The notes under the pieces: model-generated
What the model was told of the DNA's origin: nothing
The model's database searches: none
Seen by the model: only the letters and a program-made list of their open reading frames with translations
Position numbers and translations under genes: made by a program
In this document: positions 33,396 through 42,699 of the stretch, piece after piece
Position numbering within the stretch: position 1 is the stretch's first letter
Layout: the number at the start of each line of letters is the position of its first letter
Source of the DNA: Isoetes taiwanensis
Taxonomy: Eukaryota > Streptophyta > Lycopodiopsida > Isoetales > Isoetaceae
Assembly (NCBI GenBank): GCA_021234155.1
Contig: JAJEKV010000009.1
Coordinates: 7,055,546-7,119,545, forward strand
Direction of reading: 5' to 3'
DNA: 64,000 nt

Positions 33396-33984
33396 CCCGC
33401 GGCAGCGAGAACTCGGGGGCCTTGGCGGAGAGGCCCTGTCAGTAGTTGAGGCATGCGACGGCCCGGGGAGAGTCGCCCACAACATTGAACACACATTCTC
33501 GATCGGATGACATTCGAGGGGCGGTTCACATTTCTCGAGCGGCCGTCATGGGGCTCGGCCCGGGCGTGGACCCGCATTGTCATATTCGCGGTTGCGGATG
33601 CAGTGCGTGATGCCATATTGCGCGGGGCGGATCTTTGAAGGGGACATCCACATGCGTGGGCTGGGACCTCACACCGTCTGGCGGGAGGCTTGTGAGGCGG
33701 GGAGCTTGTTGGAGGCATTACGCCACCCGGGGTGCCCGTAGGATTGGTTCGGCGGGATGCACATTTCCGACGCTTGACCACGCTCTGCTGCGGACCCCCA
33801 GCCCCAAGCCGCGGTTACCGCGTGGCCACCTTACGCTTCTCCTACCACGCCCCCCCTTCTCCTGCTCCTACTCCTGCTCCCTCCGACCCATGCCCTCTCG
33901 ACCACATCTTTGCCTCCCGCTCCATCTACTTCTCACTCGGCCCTCGCTTCCCGTCCTCCCCGCTGATTTCGAGGCGGCGCATAC

Positions 33985-36900
33985 CATCCCTGCGACAAAT
34001 AGGAATTGTGCCTCGGGTGGTCTCATGGAATTGTCGAGGCTTCCCTTGGCGAAGGGGGATAGGATCGAACTTCGTGTGGCGGAGATATGGATCTCATCTT
34101 TCTCATGGAGACATGGGAGCATCTTTGAGCACGAGCTACGATCTGTAGGGTTACCAACATTTCTCGGTCTTCAATACATGCGGGGCGAGAGGGGTCATGG
34201 TGGAGTGGCTTGCTACTACCGGACAACCTTGGCACATTCGGTTACCCTCCGAGGCAGGACATGAACCAACCGGTACTTGTGGGTTCGTGTGCATAATACC
34301 GGTGGCAACCCTCTTTTTACGGCGCTGTTATTTCCCTCGCGCAGAGAGCACCTTCTATCGCGACCACCCCGATGCGGATAGGATGGACCCTTATGTCGAT
34401 CTATATGATGACATCTGGAAGCACCAGCGGTTGGGTAGGGTCGTCCTTCTTGGAACTTCAATGCGCGGACGGGGAGTAGAGCAACCCATGCGACTTGACC
34501 CCCTCACGACGATGTCTGCGGCTTCGCCCCGCCGAAGCAACGGCGCCACGAGGATCGGATGCGGCCCAGTCACTCGCTTTGTGACAGTTGCTCTGCTATG
34601 TGGTATTTTGACTTGATAATTTGCAATGGCACATCCACGGTGGCGATTCTCGCAAGTGCACATGCGCGAGGCCAATCGAGGGGGAGGGTCTAGTGTGGTG
34701 GACTATGTGCTCGTAGTTGCGCCAAGATATGCATCTCGTCACTTTCGTTTAGGGTGGGCACGATCGGGGATGAAGGGGTCGACTCGATCACCTCCCACTT
34801 TATTTGGACTTGGTTTGGCAAGCCGCCCGGAACCCCACTATACCCGCCCCTCGCCGTCCTCAACTAGATTATGAGCGTGCGAGGACTACGCCGAAGATGC
34901 TCATGGATGCCCTCCCGTAATTAGCGGACCTCCACACTAGAGCAAAGAGCACCACCGGTGACCGCTATCACGGGATGCAGCGGGACGGGTGCTTTGGCGA
35001 ATCCCCCGCTCGCCCGCTCGGGGCCCAGCATTCCCAGCCAAGAACCGATGGTTTGATGCGGAGTGTAAAAGCATAGCGGCAGCTCCGTCACATTGCGGAT
35101 CCGGTACCCATTGCGGGCCACCCACAATCTGGCGCCCATCATCCGAAGGAGACAAAGGCGGCGGTACCTTGCCGAGCATCGGGGAGATGTTCTACTTGGA
35201 CACTCATCCTCGAACCTTTTGGCGAAGAGTGCTTGAAGGCCCGATCCGACCTCTGAGGGGACATCACACGAGGCGGTGGGAGCAGTACTTGCAGCAGCTC
35301 TATGACCCGCCAGGGACGCGTACGCCCATACCCCCACAGGATGGCCCCCCATTGGTTCTCGTGGAGGAGGATGTTGAGGAGGGCCTGCGAACGGTGGCTA
35401 ATGGGAAGGCGGTGACCTCGATGGTATCGTGTGCCGAAGTTACTCAAATGGGCGGGGCGGTACCGGCTTGTGTGGGTCCTCACTACCCCCGTTCAACGAG
35501 CATTGCGGGAAGGTCTCCCAGACAATGGACCCTGGCGGGGTTGTTCCCATTCACAAGGCGGGCGACCCACTTTGTCCGGCCAATTACCCGACGATCATGG
35601 TTAGCTTCGGTATTTGCCAAACCGTTATCGGCATTCTCGGCAAAGAATTGACCCATTTGGCAGAGGCGGCAGATGTCGCGAGCCCCTCACTGAGGCGGGC
35701 TTTAGACCCCGCCACTCAACGATTGACCATATCTTCACTGCTGCGGGGCGATTGAAGGCGTACCGGAATCATCGGCCGGGACTTGTATTGCTGATTTGTG
35801 GACTTCGCTGAAGGCTTTTGATACGGTTCCCAGGGAAAAGTTTGTGGGCTAGGCTGCGTCAAGCTGGGGCTCCTAGCTGCGCATGCGAGAATGCCATATA
35901 CGAGGTTGTATGAGAGTTGTTTTGGCGGGGATGCGACCCGGCGGGCCAAGCATTCACCGATAGTATCGGGTCGGCGCGGGGTTGCCCCCTCTCGCCAACA
36001 CTTTTTGGCCTCTACATTGATCGGTTAGAGCCCGGCTTCTTGAGCATGGGGAGATGGCATCTGACTTTTGCACCAGGTCATCCGCCCGGCTCATCTATGC
36101 GGGACGATGTTGGCCTCTTGGCCCACACCCGAAGCTATGCGGTCTCATCCGGATGCCCTAGACACATTTTGTCGGGCTACTGAGACATCTTGGCGTGAAT
36201 CGGCCAAGACGGGGTGGTTCTCATATCCTCTTCACATCACCCCATGCCTCCTGCGCGACTCACATATCGGGGGCGGACTCGCGTGGGCGTCACGCCCACC
36301 TACAAGTATCTAGGGGTGGAGTTCCCTTCCTCGCTCTCTTTGGGAGGCGTCTATCCGGCTATAAGGTGGTGGCCCAGTAGGAAAGCGCTTTATGCCATCG
36401 CAGAACAACGATCGTGCGGTGAGCTCTATGATTGGGGCCATCGGTCACATCTGTTCGCACGGGTCGTGAGCCTGTCCTTCATCATGCGGGGTCGAGGTTT
36501 GGGGCCCGGCCGCGTCTCTTTGGCGACATGGAGCGACTTGGGCAGTGCGTAAGGCATTTTTGGCACGGGCACTTGGGGTGAAACCTTCAGGTTCCCTATC
36601 GGTCTGGCTGCGCTAGAAAGCTGGATTCTTGCGCTTCAGTGGGCAGCCCTTGATAGATACATCGTCTATTTTCGAAAGTGGTTACTATGGGTGATGCTCG
36701 GCCCCCCGCACTTGGGCTTACACTTGTGGCAATGAGTCCGCTGGCTTGGCTTAGGGCCTTTGTTGGAGGGGTAAGAGAGATCGGTGGTTCGCCGGATGGA
36801 GCGTCGGCAGAACAATGAGTCGCGTGAGGTGGACCTGGCCCGGCCGATCGTGGCAGACTGGCGGGGAGTACCTAGGCGCTTGTTTCTTTGGCAAGCTCAC

Positions 36901-37322
36901 GGGACCCTAAGGCTCTAGAGCAGGTCAAAATGGCCCATTACAAGGAGCACATCAACCCCGTGTTAGCGGGGCCGCTGGCTCTACTGCGTTCCCGTTGCCC
37001 CTCGAAAAAGCGCAGACTCATTGCCTCCATTCGCCACAGGTGCCCACCATCTTCGCGATCGAGGCAGGCGGGTGGATTGGGGAGCCCCCCGGGGACGAGC
37101 TCGTCGGTCTGCCGTCAAGCGGGTGCCATTGAGGATGAGTCTCACACTTTCGAGTTGCCCAGTTACGCCGGATCCGGGCGGATCACGGCTCCCTTAGTAT
37201 GGCCGGACTTGCCCTTACATTTGCCGATGAACACACCGATGCATGCGTGCCACGGGTCGTACATTCGGGGAGGTCTTGGACTGCGAGGTCACCTTTGCCC
37301 CCTTTGGCTTTGCTTTCGTTGA
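33985..37322 (+). pseudogene. LINE ORF2: endonuclease, reverse transcriptase, zinc-binding C-terminus (many frameshifts)
   Basis: The endonuclease of the exonuclease-endonuclease-phosphatase fold is recognisable from VSWNCRGF (34020) and ELRSVGLPTFLGLQYMRGER (34130-34190). RT motifs are KAFDTVPREKLWARLRQ (about 35815-35860) and GSARGCPLSPTLFGLYIDRL (about 35965-36030). The catalytic YADD is at about 36096-36109 and is split by one extra G (GCGGGACGAT). KKRRLIASIRHRC (about 36995) and GAIEDESHTF (37120) form the zinc-binding end. The protein nicks target DNA and reverse-transcribes the element RNA from the nick. The frame changes at least six times. Confidence 0.75.
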
Positions 37323-37944
37323 TTAGGCCTGCAGTCGCGGTGCATGATTGTATATATTTGGGTGTTTTACGCATTTTGTATGTTAGTTTGTCGTGGTGAT
37401 TGTCGCCCGCGGTTTTCCCTCGAAAACCCTTGAGTGGGGTTTTTAATCCGGCGATGTAATCCGCTTGCTACGTTTTTGTATTGGGTCCCATAGATCGATT
37501 GGTCTCCGTGGACGATAAAAGTACCTTCCTTCCTTCCTTCCTTCCTTCCTTTCATGTCAAAGAAACTTGTATTCGAATTTCTGAAGCTCATGGTTTCAAT
37601 GGCTTTGGCACTTCAGGATTTGGGCATTTCAGAATTGCTCCCTTTATGCGCCACAAGTACTTGATATCGGTCCTGCTATGTCAGATCTTGCATTTTGTTT
37701 AGAGTGAGCCTTGTTTGCTCTTCTATTTCTCTTAGTTTGCAGGATCTGACCCTAAACTTGCAGGACCCATTCATTAGTAGCATGGGGTCGTTGGTCTTCG
37801 ATTGCGAACAAGAGTAACACCAGAGGTGTAGGTATTTCTTACCATTTGTGATGTACCAGCATAATATAAGGTACAAATACATATATTATACGGCCAGGTC
37901 ACTCGTACATGTCGCCTTGATAACATGTACTTACAACTGTAAAG

Positions 37945-38225
37945 GGGTCAAAGCATGGAGCTGGGGGGCATTTTTGCGCCAGCCAAGCACCCCCTAAGCA
38001 CCTAATGCGGGAAATTTTACTTATTTTTATCTTTTTTTCTATAACTCCGATGAAGCTGAAATTTTGTATTCCAAGGCGTAATATGAATGCGTTTCAGGGA
38101 AAAATATCAAAAAAATAAAAGAAAAATATTTTTTAAAAATACAAAGAAAATAGCTCCAGAAAGCACCCCCTAAGCACCATGTGTCGCTGACACAAAAAGT
38201 GTCCCCCACCTCCATGCTTTGACCC
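37945..38225. mobile_element. MITE-like element with terminal inverted repeats
   Basis: GGGTCAAAGCATGGAG at 37945-37960 is inverted at 38210-38225 (CTCCATGCTTTGACCC). The similarity extends inward for about 40 bp with mismatches. AAAG flanks both ends (37941-37944 and 38226-38229), a possible target-site duplication. AGCACCCCCTAAGCACC occurs as a direct repeat inside both arms. The 281-bp body is AT-rich and non-coding. Family unknown. Confidence 0.7.
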
Positions 38226-38342
38226 AAAGGGTTGCACCATAGGAGACAACTTCCTAGGTTGCGCATATCTTTACTTGTGCAGTTAACCCCTTTTTGCCAC
38301 ATAGCAAACACCGCATGACCTTTTGGTCCTAACCCTAAAAGG

Positions 38343-38384
38343 GCCGTGTAAAATTTAGCTCAATGCTCTCGCGCACTGTGTGAG
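38343..38384 (+). promoter_or_regulatory. Hairpin module a1 (left arm eroded)
   Basis: It retains the inner TAAAATTTAGCT and the right arm GCGCACTGTGTGAG (38371-38384), then GTGTTTGAC, as after module a2. The left arm is not recognisable. It is the first of two modules before gene 1. Confidence 0.6.
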
Positions 38385-38533
38385 TGTTTGACCATCATTC
38401 ACCCAAAAAGATGTATAATTAGAGTAATCTCATAGCATAAGGCAGCTTAGAACATGATTTAAGCTAGGAGAACATGTCATAACCCTAAGAAAGTGTCTAC
38501 AAAACCTAAAATAGTGTTAAAAAGGGGTGTCCC

Positions 38534-38596
38534 CTCACAGAGTGCGCCAGGACCCCAAGCTAAAATTTAGCTCGACCCTCTCGCGCACTGTGTGAG
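38534..38596 (+). promoter_or_regulatory. Hairpin module b1, upstream of gene 1
   Basis: Outer arms CTCACAGAGTGCGC (38534-38547) and GCGCACTGTGTGAG (38583-38596) pair with one mismatch. The inner palindrome AGCTAAAATTTAGCT is at 38558-38572. The module recurs at 42402-42464 and 42605-42666. Its place before two different genes suggests a control element, a transcript end signal or a transposon-end structure. Confidence 0.8.
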
Positions 38597-38710
38597 TGGT
38601 AGCAATAAATTTAGTCTAAAGGAACCTAATATTCTAGTCCAGCAAACACTAATGTTTTAAATAATGGTATAACAGGAAATTGCAGGTCGAATCCCTAAAA
38701 TTCCCACACC

Positions 38711-38718
38711 TATAAATA
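38711..38718 (+). promoter_or_regulatory. TATA box of gene 1
   Basis: TATAAATA in CACCTATAAATAGACC is a textbook plant TATA box. It lies 52 bp before ATG 38763 and 112 bp before ATG 38823, so a start site near 38745 would suit either. Confidence 0.65.
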
Positions 38719-38822
38719 GACCTTTAGGGTTCGTCATTCTCATTGTACTCCTTCAACTTGCTATGATCCGACCAACAAGGCGATCTTTAGGTGCTTGGAA
38801 GACGATTGCATTATTTCAAAAC

Positions 38823-39982
38823 ATGGCCCACATCAAACAGACTGCTCGAGTGGTTATGGAGGACAGATCAACAAGGTCTAGGTTCTCGCCGCCGACAGAA
38901 GGCGAGGGAGGCCAGGAACGAGCCAGAAATGAAGAATCCCAAAATCCAATTTCGGATCAACTAAACCCAGAGAACCAGGAGGAGGAGCAAGAACAGGAGG
39001 AGAACGAGCATGATCAGGATCAACAAGGCCACCAACAGAATCTTGGTCAGTAAGTGAACCTAGAGAACCAGGAGGACGGAGACTAAGAGGATGAGGAGAA
39101 GCAGAATCATGCAACTGCAGAGAAGGAGGCTTGTCATCATAGGAAAATCACCAAGAAGAAGAGGAAAGCCAAGAAAAGAAAACTTGCAGAGAAAGCGAAA
39201 CTTCTGAAGCAGAGCGAAGAGAAGGGGAAGGATCCAGTACTCCCGAAGCCTCAGAGGAAAACAAAGAAGACACTTAGCAAAGGGGTGAAAATTACGGAGA
39301 GAGATCCCGACAGACTGGCATCATCATCCTCAAACACAGACTCAGACGATGACGCTTGGAGGATATCTCGCCAGACAGAAGGGACGTGACCCTCCAATCC
39401 CAATAATCTAGAAGTAGCATCCCCACCTCCCTACCCAGCATGGCCGGAACCAGCTACAGAGCCCAAGTCGGCACGGGAGTCTTACGTACTCAAGCATGAA
39501 TGGGAGTACAAGAAGGAGATGAGGGAGTACAAGGAATATATGAAGATGTACGAGGCATACTCCAAATACTATGAGAAGCACAGGGTGATGTACGTGGAAG
39601 GGGAAGGCCGACCAAAGAAAACAACTTGAAGCCACCCCCGGAGAGACCCGTAACGCCAAAGAAGCCTATGAAGCGGAGTAAGGGCTTGTACTTTGCCAAA
39701 GCTGCTCGAGAGGTTCGGCATTTCCAGAGGAGCTATGGACTTCTAATCCCAAAAGCCGCATTTGCAAGACTAACCCGCGCGATCTTGCAAGAATTCGACA
39801 AGGAGAAGCGAGGAACAGACAACATGTTGCTTGCATTGCAGGAAGTAGTTGAGCAGAGGCTGGTGCAGCATTTTGAAGACTCTCTAGCATGTGCTCTTCA
39901 TGCGAAAAGAGACACTTGTATGCCCAGAGGTATGAAGCTGGCAAGATTATCAAGAGGGAAGACTGTTAAATTATGTACATAA
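38823..39982 (+). pseudogene. Gene 1: long histone H3-like protein (three nonsense codons, one frameshift)
   Basis: The best start is ATG 38823 in AAAACATGGCC. The protein begins MAHIKQTARVV, so after Met removal Lys4, Gln5, Thr6, Ala7 and Arg8 match the H3 tail. An upstream in-frame ATG (38763) would add 20 residues. Then follow an acidic Glu/Gln stretch, a Lys-rich stretch (about 39140-39280), an acidic Ser stretch and a helical Tyr/Lys/Glu stretch (EYKKEMREYKEYMKMYEAYS). From about 39690 there is a histone fold: REVRHFQRSYGLLIPKAAFA, LLALQEVVEQRLVQHFED, CALHAKRDTCMPRGMKLARL. I count about 41 of 85 residues identical to canonical H3, without gaps. Lengthwise it is about 386 residues against 135 for H3. 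TAA 39051, TAA 39084 and TGA 39387 interrupt one otherwise open frame; a 1-base loss near 39626 shifts into the fold's frame. The true stop TAA is 39980-39982. The linker is unlike CENH3 as far as I recall, and loop 1 has canonical length. Confidence 0.8.
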
Positions 39983-39983
39983 A

Positions 39984-42257
39984 TTTTTTTTTTTTTTTTT
40001 TTTTTGAAGAACTGTGTCATCAATATATTAAAAGAATGGTAATGTTACAAAGCAAGTGAGGAGGAAGGAGAACTGCCCCAAAGAGACAGCGATACCTCGA
40101 CACTCCACAACAAACTCACAGAAAAACTGCAACTCTACTGCTGTACAAACCGACCATCGCCAAATGGAAAACTTCCGCTCTACTAATCCCGGGAACACCA
40201 GAAAGCTTTGAAATAGCTTGTACCTGAGTCGAGGAATCAGAGAGGCTGCCGCAGTCTTTGAATCCCCTAAAGATCCACAACAACCGCTTTCAAATCAGCC
40301 ACACCAACCAAGCAGCGCCACGGATGCAGGCTTGTTGCCGCAAGAGCGCCAACCACGGAGATACACATGAAGCAAAGAAGCGCGCTTGCTAGTCAATCTC
40401 ACCAAAGCGAGCCACGACCCAATCGAGGCGGGCTGCAAGTGAGGGCATAAAACCGGACAATGCTCCACAATCTCACGATGAAGGCCACAACAAGGGCAGA
40501 GAGGGCTCACACCCGCCCTAAACTGACTCACAAGGGCATTCACCACGATCTGATGGTGCACCACCGCCACGAAGCACCCTAACCCGATTGGGGAAGTGAG
40601 CTCCATGTCCACGTCCAAACCAAGCGCCATCGAGAACCTGGAAGCTGCAGAGACCACTTGCCTGAAGGGGGCAGAGTGTCATGAATAGCCAGCACCCGGT
40701 AACAAGACCGCACAAAACAAGAAGACACAACATCCGGATGAACCTTCCAAACCTGCACCACCACATCATCCTGAGGGACTATAGGTATGTGTAGCGGAAT
40801 ACTCCCCGCCACTTGTTCCCAGATAGCCCGGTCACTGCCCCTCAGGTGAAAGCGAGCTCGAAAGAACTCCCACGAAGCTAGCTGACCACCCCAATACCAA
40901 TCCTCCAAGGTGAGCACAGCAGCTTGCCTCCAACGGGCCTGCGTCCGAGCATGCACAGTGGCAGCCAAGGGCAAGTGCGTAGGGGGTAGAGGAACCCACA
41001 AGAAAGGAGAAGAGTGGTGATAAACTGAGGCATAATCTAGCTGGAAGAGCACATGCACATGATCCCAAGCCCGCAACACCCCCGTGAGAAAAGGGGATGC
41101 ATGTGGGAAAGGCCGGAGACCATACAACAGTGCCCAGGGCAACTCTACATGCACAGACGGCTTCCCAAATGCCACACAATGGCGAAGAGACTGCAACAAC
41201 AACGCCGCACCAGGAGAAGATGCTCCATCCTGTAGAGTGCTCCAAACACCTTACCCCTTGTTTGGTTTAGTGGCTAGTCCACTATGTTCGTACCCAAGAG
41301 ATCTTGTGTTCAAGTCTCTGGGTGGGGGTCCGTCATATGTCCTATATGGATGCTGCCCTGTGGCATGACGTAAAAATAATATCTATATCTGTATCTGTAT
41401 CCAAACAAACTTGGAGACCAACACCTTACTATGCAGTGCCAAATCCAGAATGGCCAAGCCCCCATCCTCCCGGGGACGGAGACACTTCCACCAAGCCACT
41501 TTAAGAACCGCCCCTTCATCATCCCCGCCCCACACAAAATTTCGAACAATCTTATCCAAAGCCTGTATCTTACCCTCAGGAGCTAACATCGCAGATGCTG
41601 TATACACATGAGTGCTACAAAGTACTGACTTGGCAACAGTGATCCTACTTGCCATGGATAACTTGCTACCCTTCCACCAATTGAGGTGTTTCTGCAACTC
41701 CTGCAAAATCTCGTCCCACACCCTCCCCAGGGAAACATCCCCTCCAAAGGGAATACCCAACAGCTTAGTACACACATTACCTGGAAGCACCTTCCAAGGG
41801 AATAGAGCCAAACAAGGGGGAGGCGGAGTCAGTTGAGCCCATAATGCGGAGCATTTACCCCAATTAAGAAGAATGCCTGAGGCCAAGAAGAAAGTATCCA
41901 GCAGACCCTTCACATTCCGCAGATTCCTCTCTTCTGCCACCAAGAAGAGGAAAGTGTCATCGGCGAACTGGTTAATAATCTGCTGGCTACCATCCTGCAT
42001 CCGAAGCCCATCCACCACCCCCTCCTCCACTGCAGCCAAAAACAACTGAGACAGGGCCTCTGCCACAATCGTAAACAAAAACGGCGCCAAAGGTCACCCC
42101 TGACGCACCCCTCTGTCTAAGGAGAAAAAGGCGGAGGGTTCGCCCTGGCACACCACCGTAGCCCGTGCTGATCTATGCAGCTTCATGACTGTCTCTGTAA
42201 AGCGTGGACCACAGCCCAACGCTAACATCATGGCAGACAAGAACTCCCAACGGACAC
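39984..42257 (-). mobile_element. 5'-truncated LINE (L1-like) inserted at the end of gene 1
   Basis: The target-site duplication TATGTACATAAA is at 39972-39983 and 42258-42269. The poly(A) tail appears as poly-T from 39984. On the minus strand it encodes the end of the RT core (EALSQLFLAAVEEGVVDGLR, NQFADDTFLFLVAEERN, 42060-41930), the connecting region (LNWWKGSKLSMASRITVAKS) and the zinc-binding domain (CPCCGLHREIVEHCPVLC, 40530-40470). A TGA replaces the Cys codon of the RQGCPLAP motif at 42091-42093. The reading frame is interrupted by a SINE at 41249-41399 and is otherwise fairly well kept, so it is a comparatively young copy. Confidence 0.9.
41249..41399 (+). mobile_element. tRNA-derived SINE inside the LINE
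   Basis: 151 bp flanked by TCCAAACA (41241-41248 and 41400-41407). It has box A-like TTTAGTGGCTAG (41267-41278) and box B-like TGTTCAAGTCTC (about 41308-41319), the internal polymerase III promoter of tRNA-derived SINEs. It ends in a short CTATATCTGTATCTGTA tail. Removing it joins SKFVW to STLQDG in frame on the LINE strand, matching the related LINEs. Confidence 0.75.
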
Positions 42258-42269
42258 TATGTACATAAA

Positions 42270-42400
42270 AATTTTTGTGGTATAAAAGTTGTTAAATTTG
42301 AGTTGCAAACTGTAATAATATCTTTGTTGTAGTTGTATTGATGGCATGTGTAATTTATTTTGATTAATTTGGACAAAATGTGACCTAATAGAGTCCCACC
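42270..42400 (+). other. 3' flank of gene 1 with possible poly(A) signals
   Basis: AT-rich, with TGTAATAATATCTTTG at 42308-42323. A very similar TGTAATAATATTTTTATC occurs after gene 2 (44361-44378), so the two genes share 3' flank features. Confidence 0.45.
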
Positions 42401-42401
42401 C

Positions 42402-42464
42402 CTCACAGAGTGCACTAGGGCCCCAAGTTAAAATTTAACTCGGCCCTCTCGCGCACTGCATGAG
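42402..42464 (+). promoter_or_regulatory. Hairpin module a2, between gene 1 and gene 2
   Basis: Outer arms CTCACAGAGTGCAC (42402-42415) and GCGCACTGCATGAG (42451-42464). Inner palindrome AGTTAAAATTTAACT (42426-42440). Compared with module b1 both sides of the inner stem changed (C to T and G to A), which keeps the pairing. It is followed by AGTGTTTGGC, as module a1 is followed by AGTGTTTGAC. Confidence 0.8.
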
Positions 42465-42604
42465 TGTTTGGCTACTGATCTATACCTAGACAAGTCCAAA
42501 ACAAGAAACTAAGGGCATATTCTAGCTTACTCCGCGAGATAAGCAAGATTCTACCTTCATACCAGAATTTTCAAGTCATCTAGGACCCAAACAGGAGCCC
42601 AGCC

Positions 42605-42666
42605 CTCACAGAGTGCGCCCAGACCCTTAGTTAAATTTAACTCGGGCCTCTCGCGCATTGTGTGAG
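42605..42666 (+). promoter_or_regulatory. Hairpin module b2, upstream of gene 2
   Basis: Outer arms CTCACAGAGTGCGC (42605-42618) and GCGCATTGTGTGAG (42653-42666). Perfect inner palindrome AGTTAAATTTAACT (42629-42642). It lies 140 bp after module a2, against 149 bp between a1 and b1. It is followed by TGGTCCGAATTAAATAG, similar to TGGTAGCAATAAATTTAG after b1. Confidence 0.8.
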
Positions 42667-42699
42667 TGGTCCGAATTAAATAGCCATAACTACCCACAA

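Larger units (their letters stand above)
32240..37551 (+). mobile_element. Near full-length GC-rich LINE, decayed
   Basis: The order is ORF1 (from 32372), endonuclease (about 33985-34260), reverse transcriptase (about 35500-36350), C-terminal zinc-binding region (about 36990-37200), 3' UTR, and a CTTC microsatellite tail at 37527-37551. GC content is far above that of both flanks. The left border is approximate and no target-site duplication was found. The 3' UTR matches the minus-strand fragment at 3255-3850. Many frameshifts are present. Confidence 0.82.

Noticed and set aside
37481-37702. A coding frame across the CTTC repeat
   Set aside because: It spans the LINE 3' UTR and its microsatellite tail, where coding is not expected.
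39050-39120. An intron in gene 1 (GTAAGT at 39050, acceptor GCAG at 39120) that would remove the first two stops
   Set aside because: Using this acceptor or the others nearby leaves the frame that is open through 39386. The frame on both sides of the two TAA codons is the same, so nonsense mutations explain it better.
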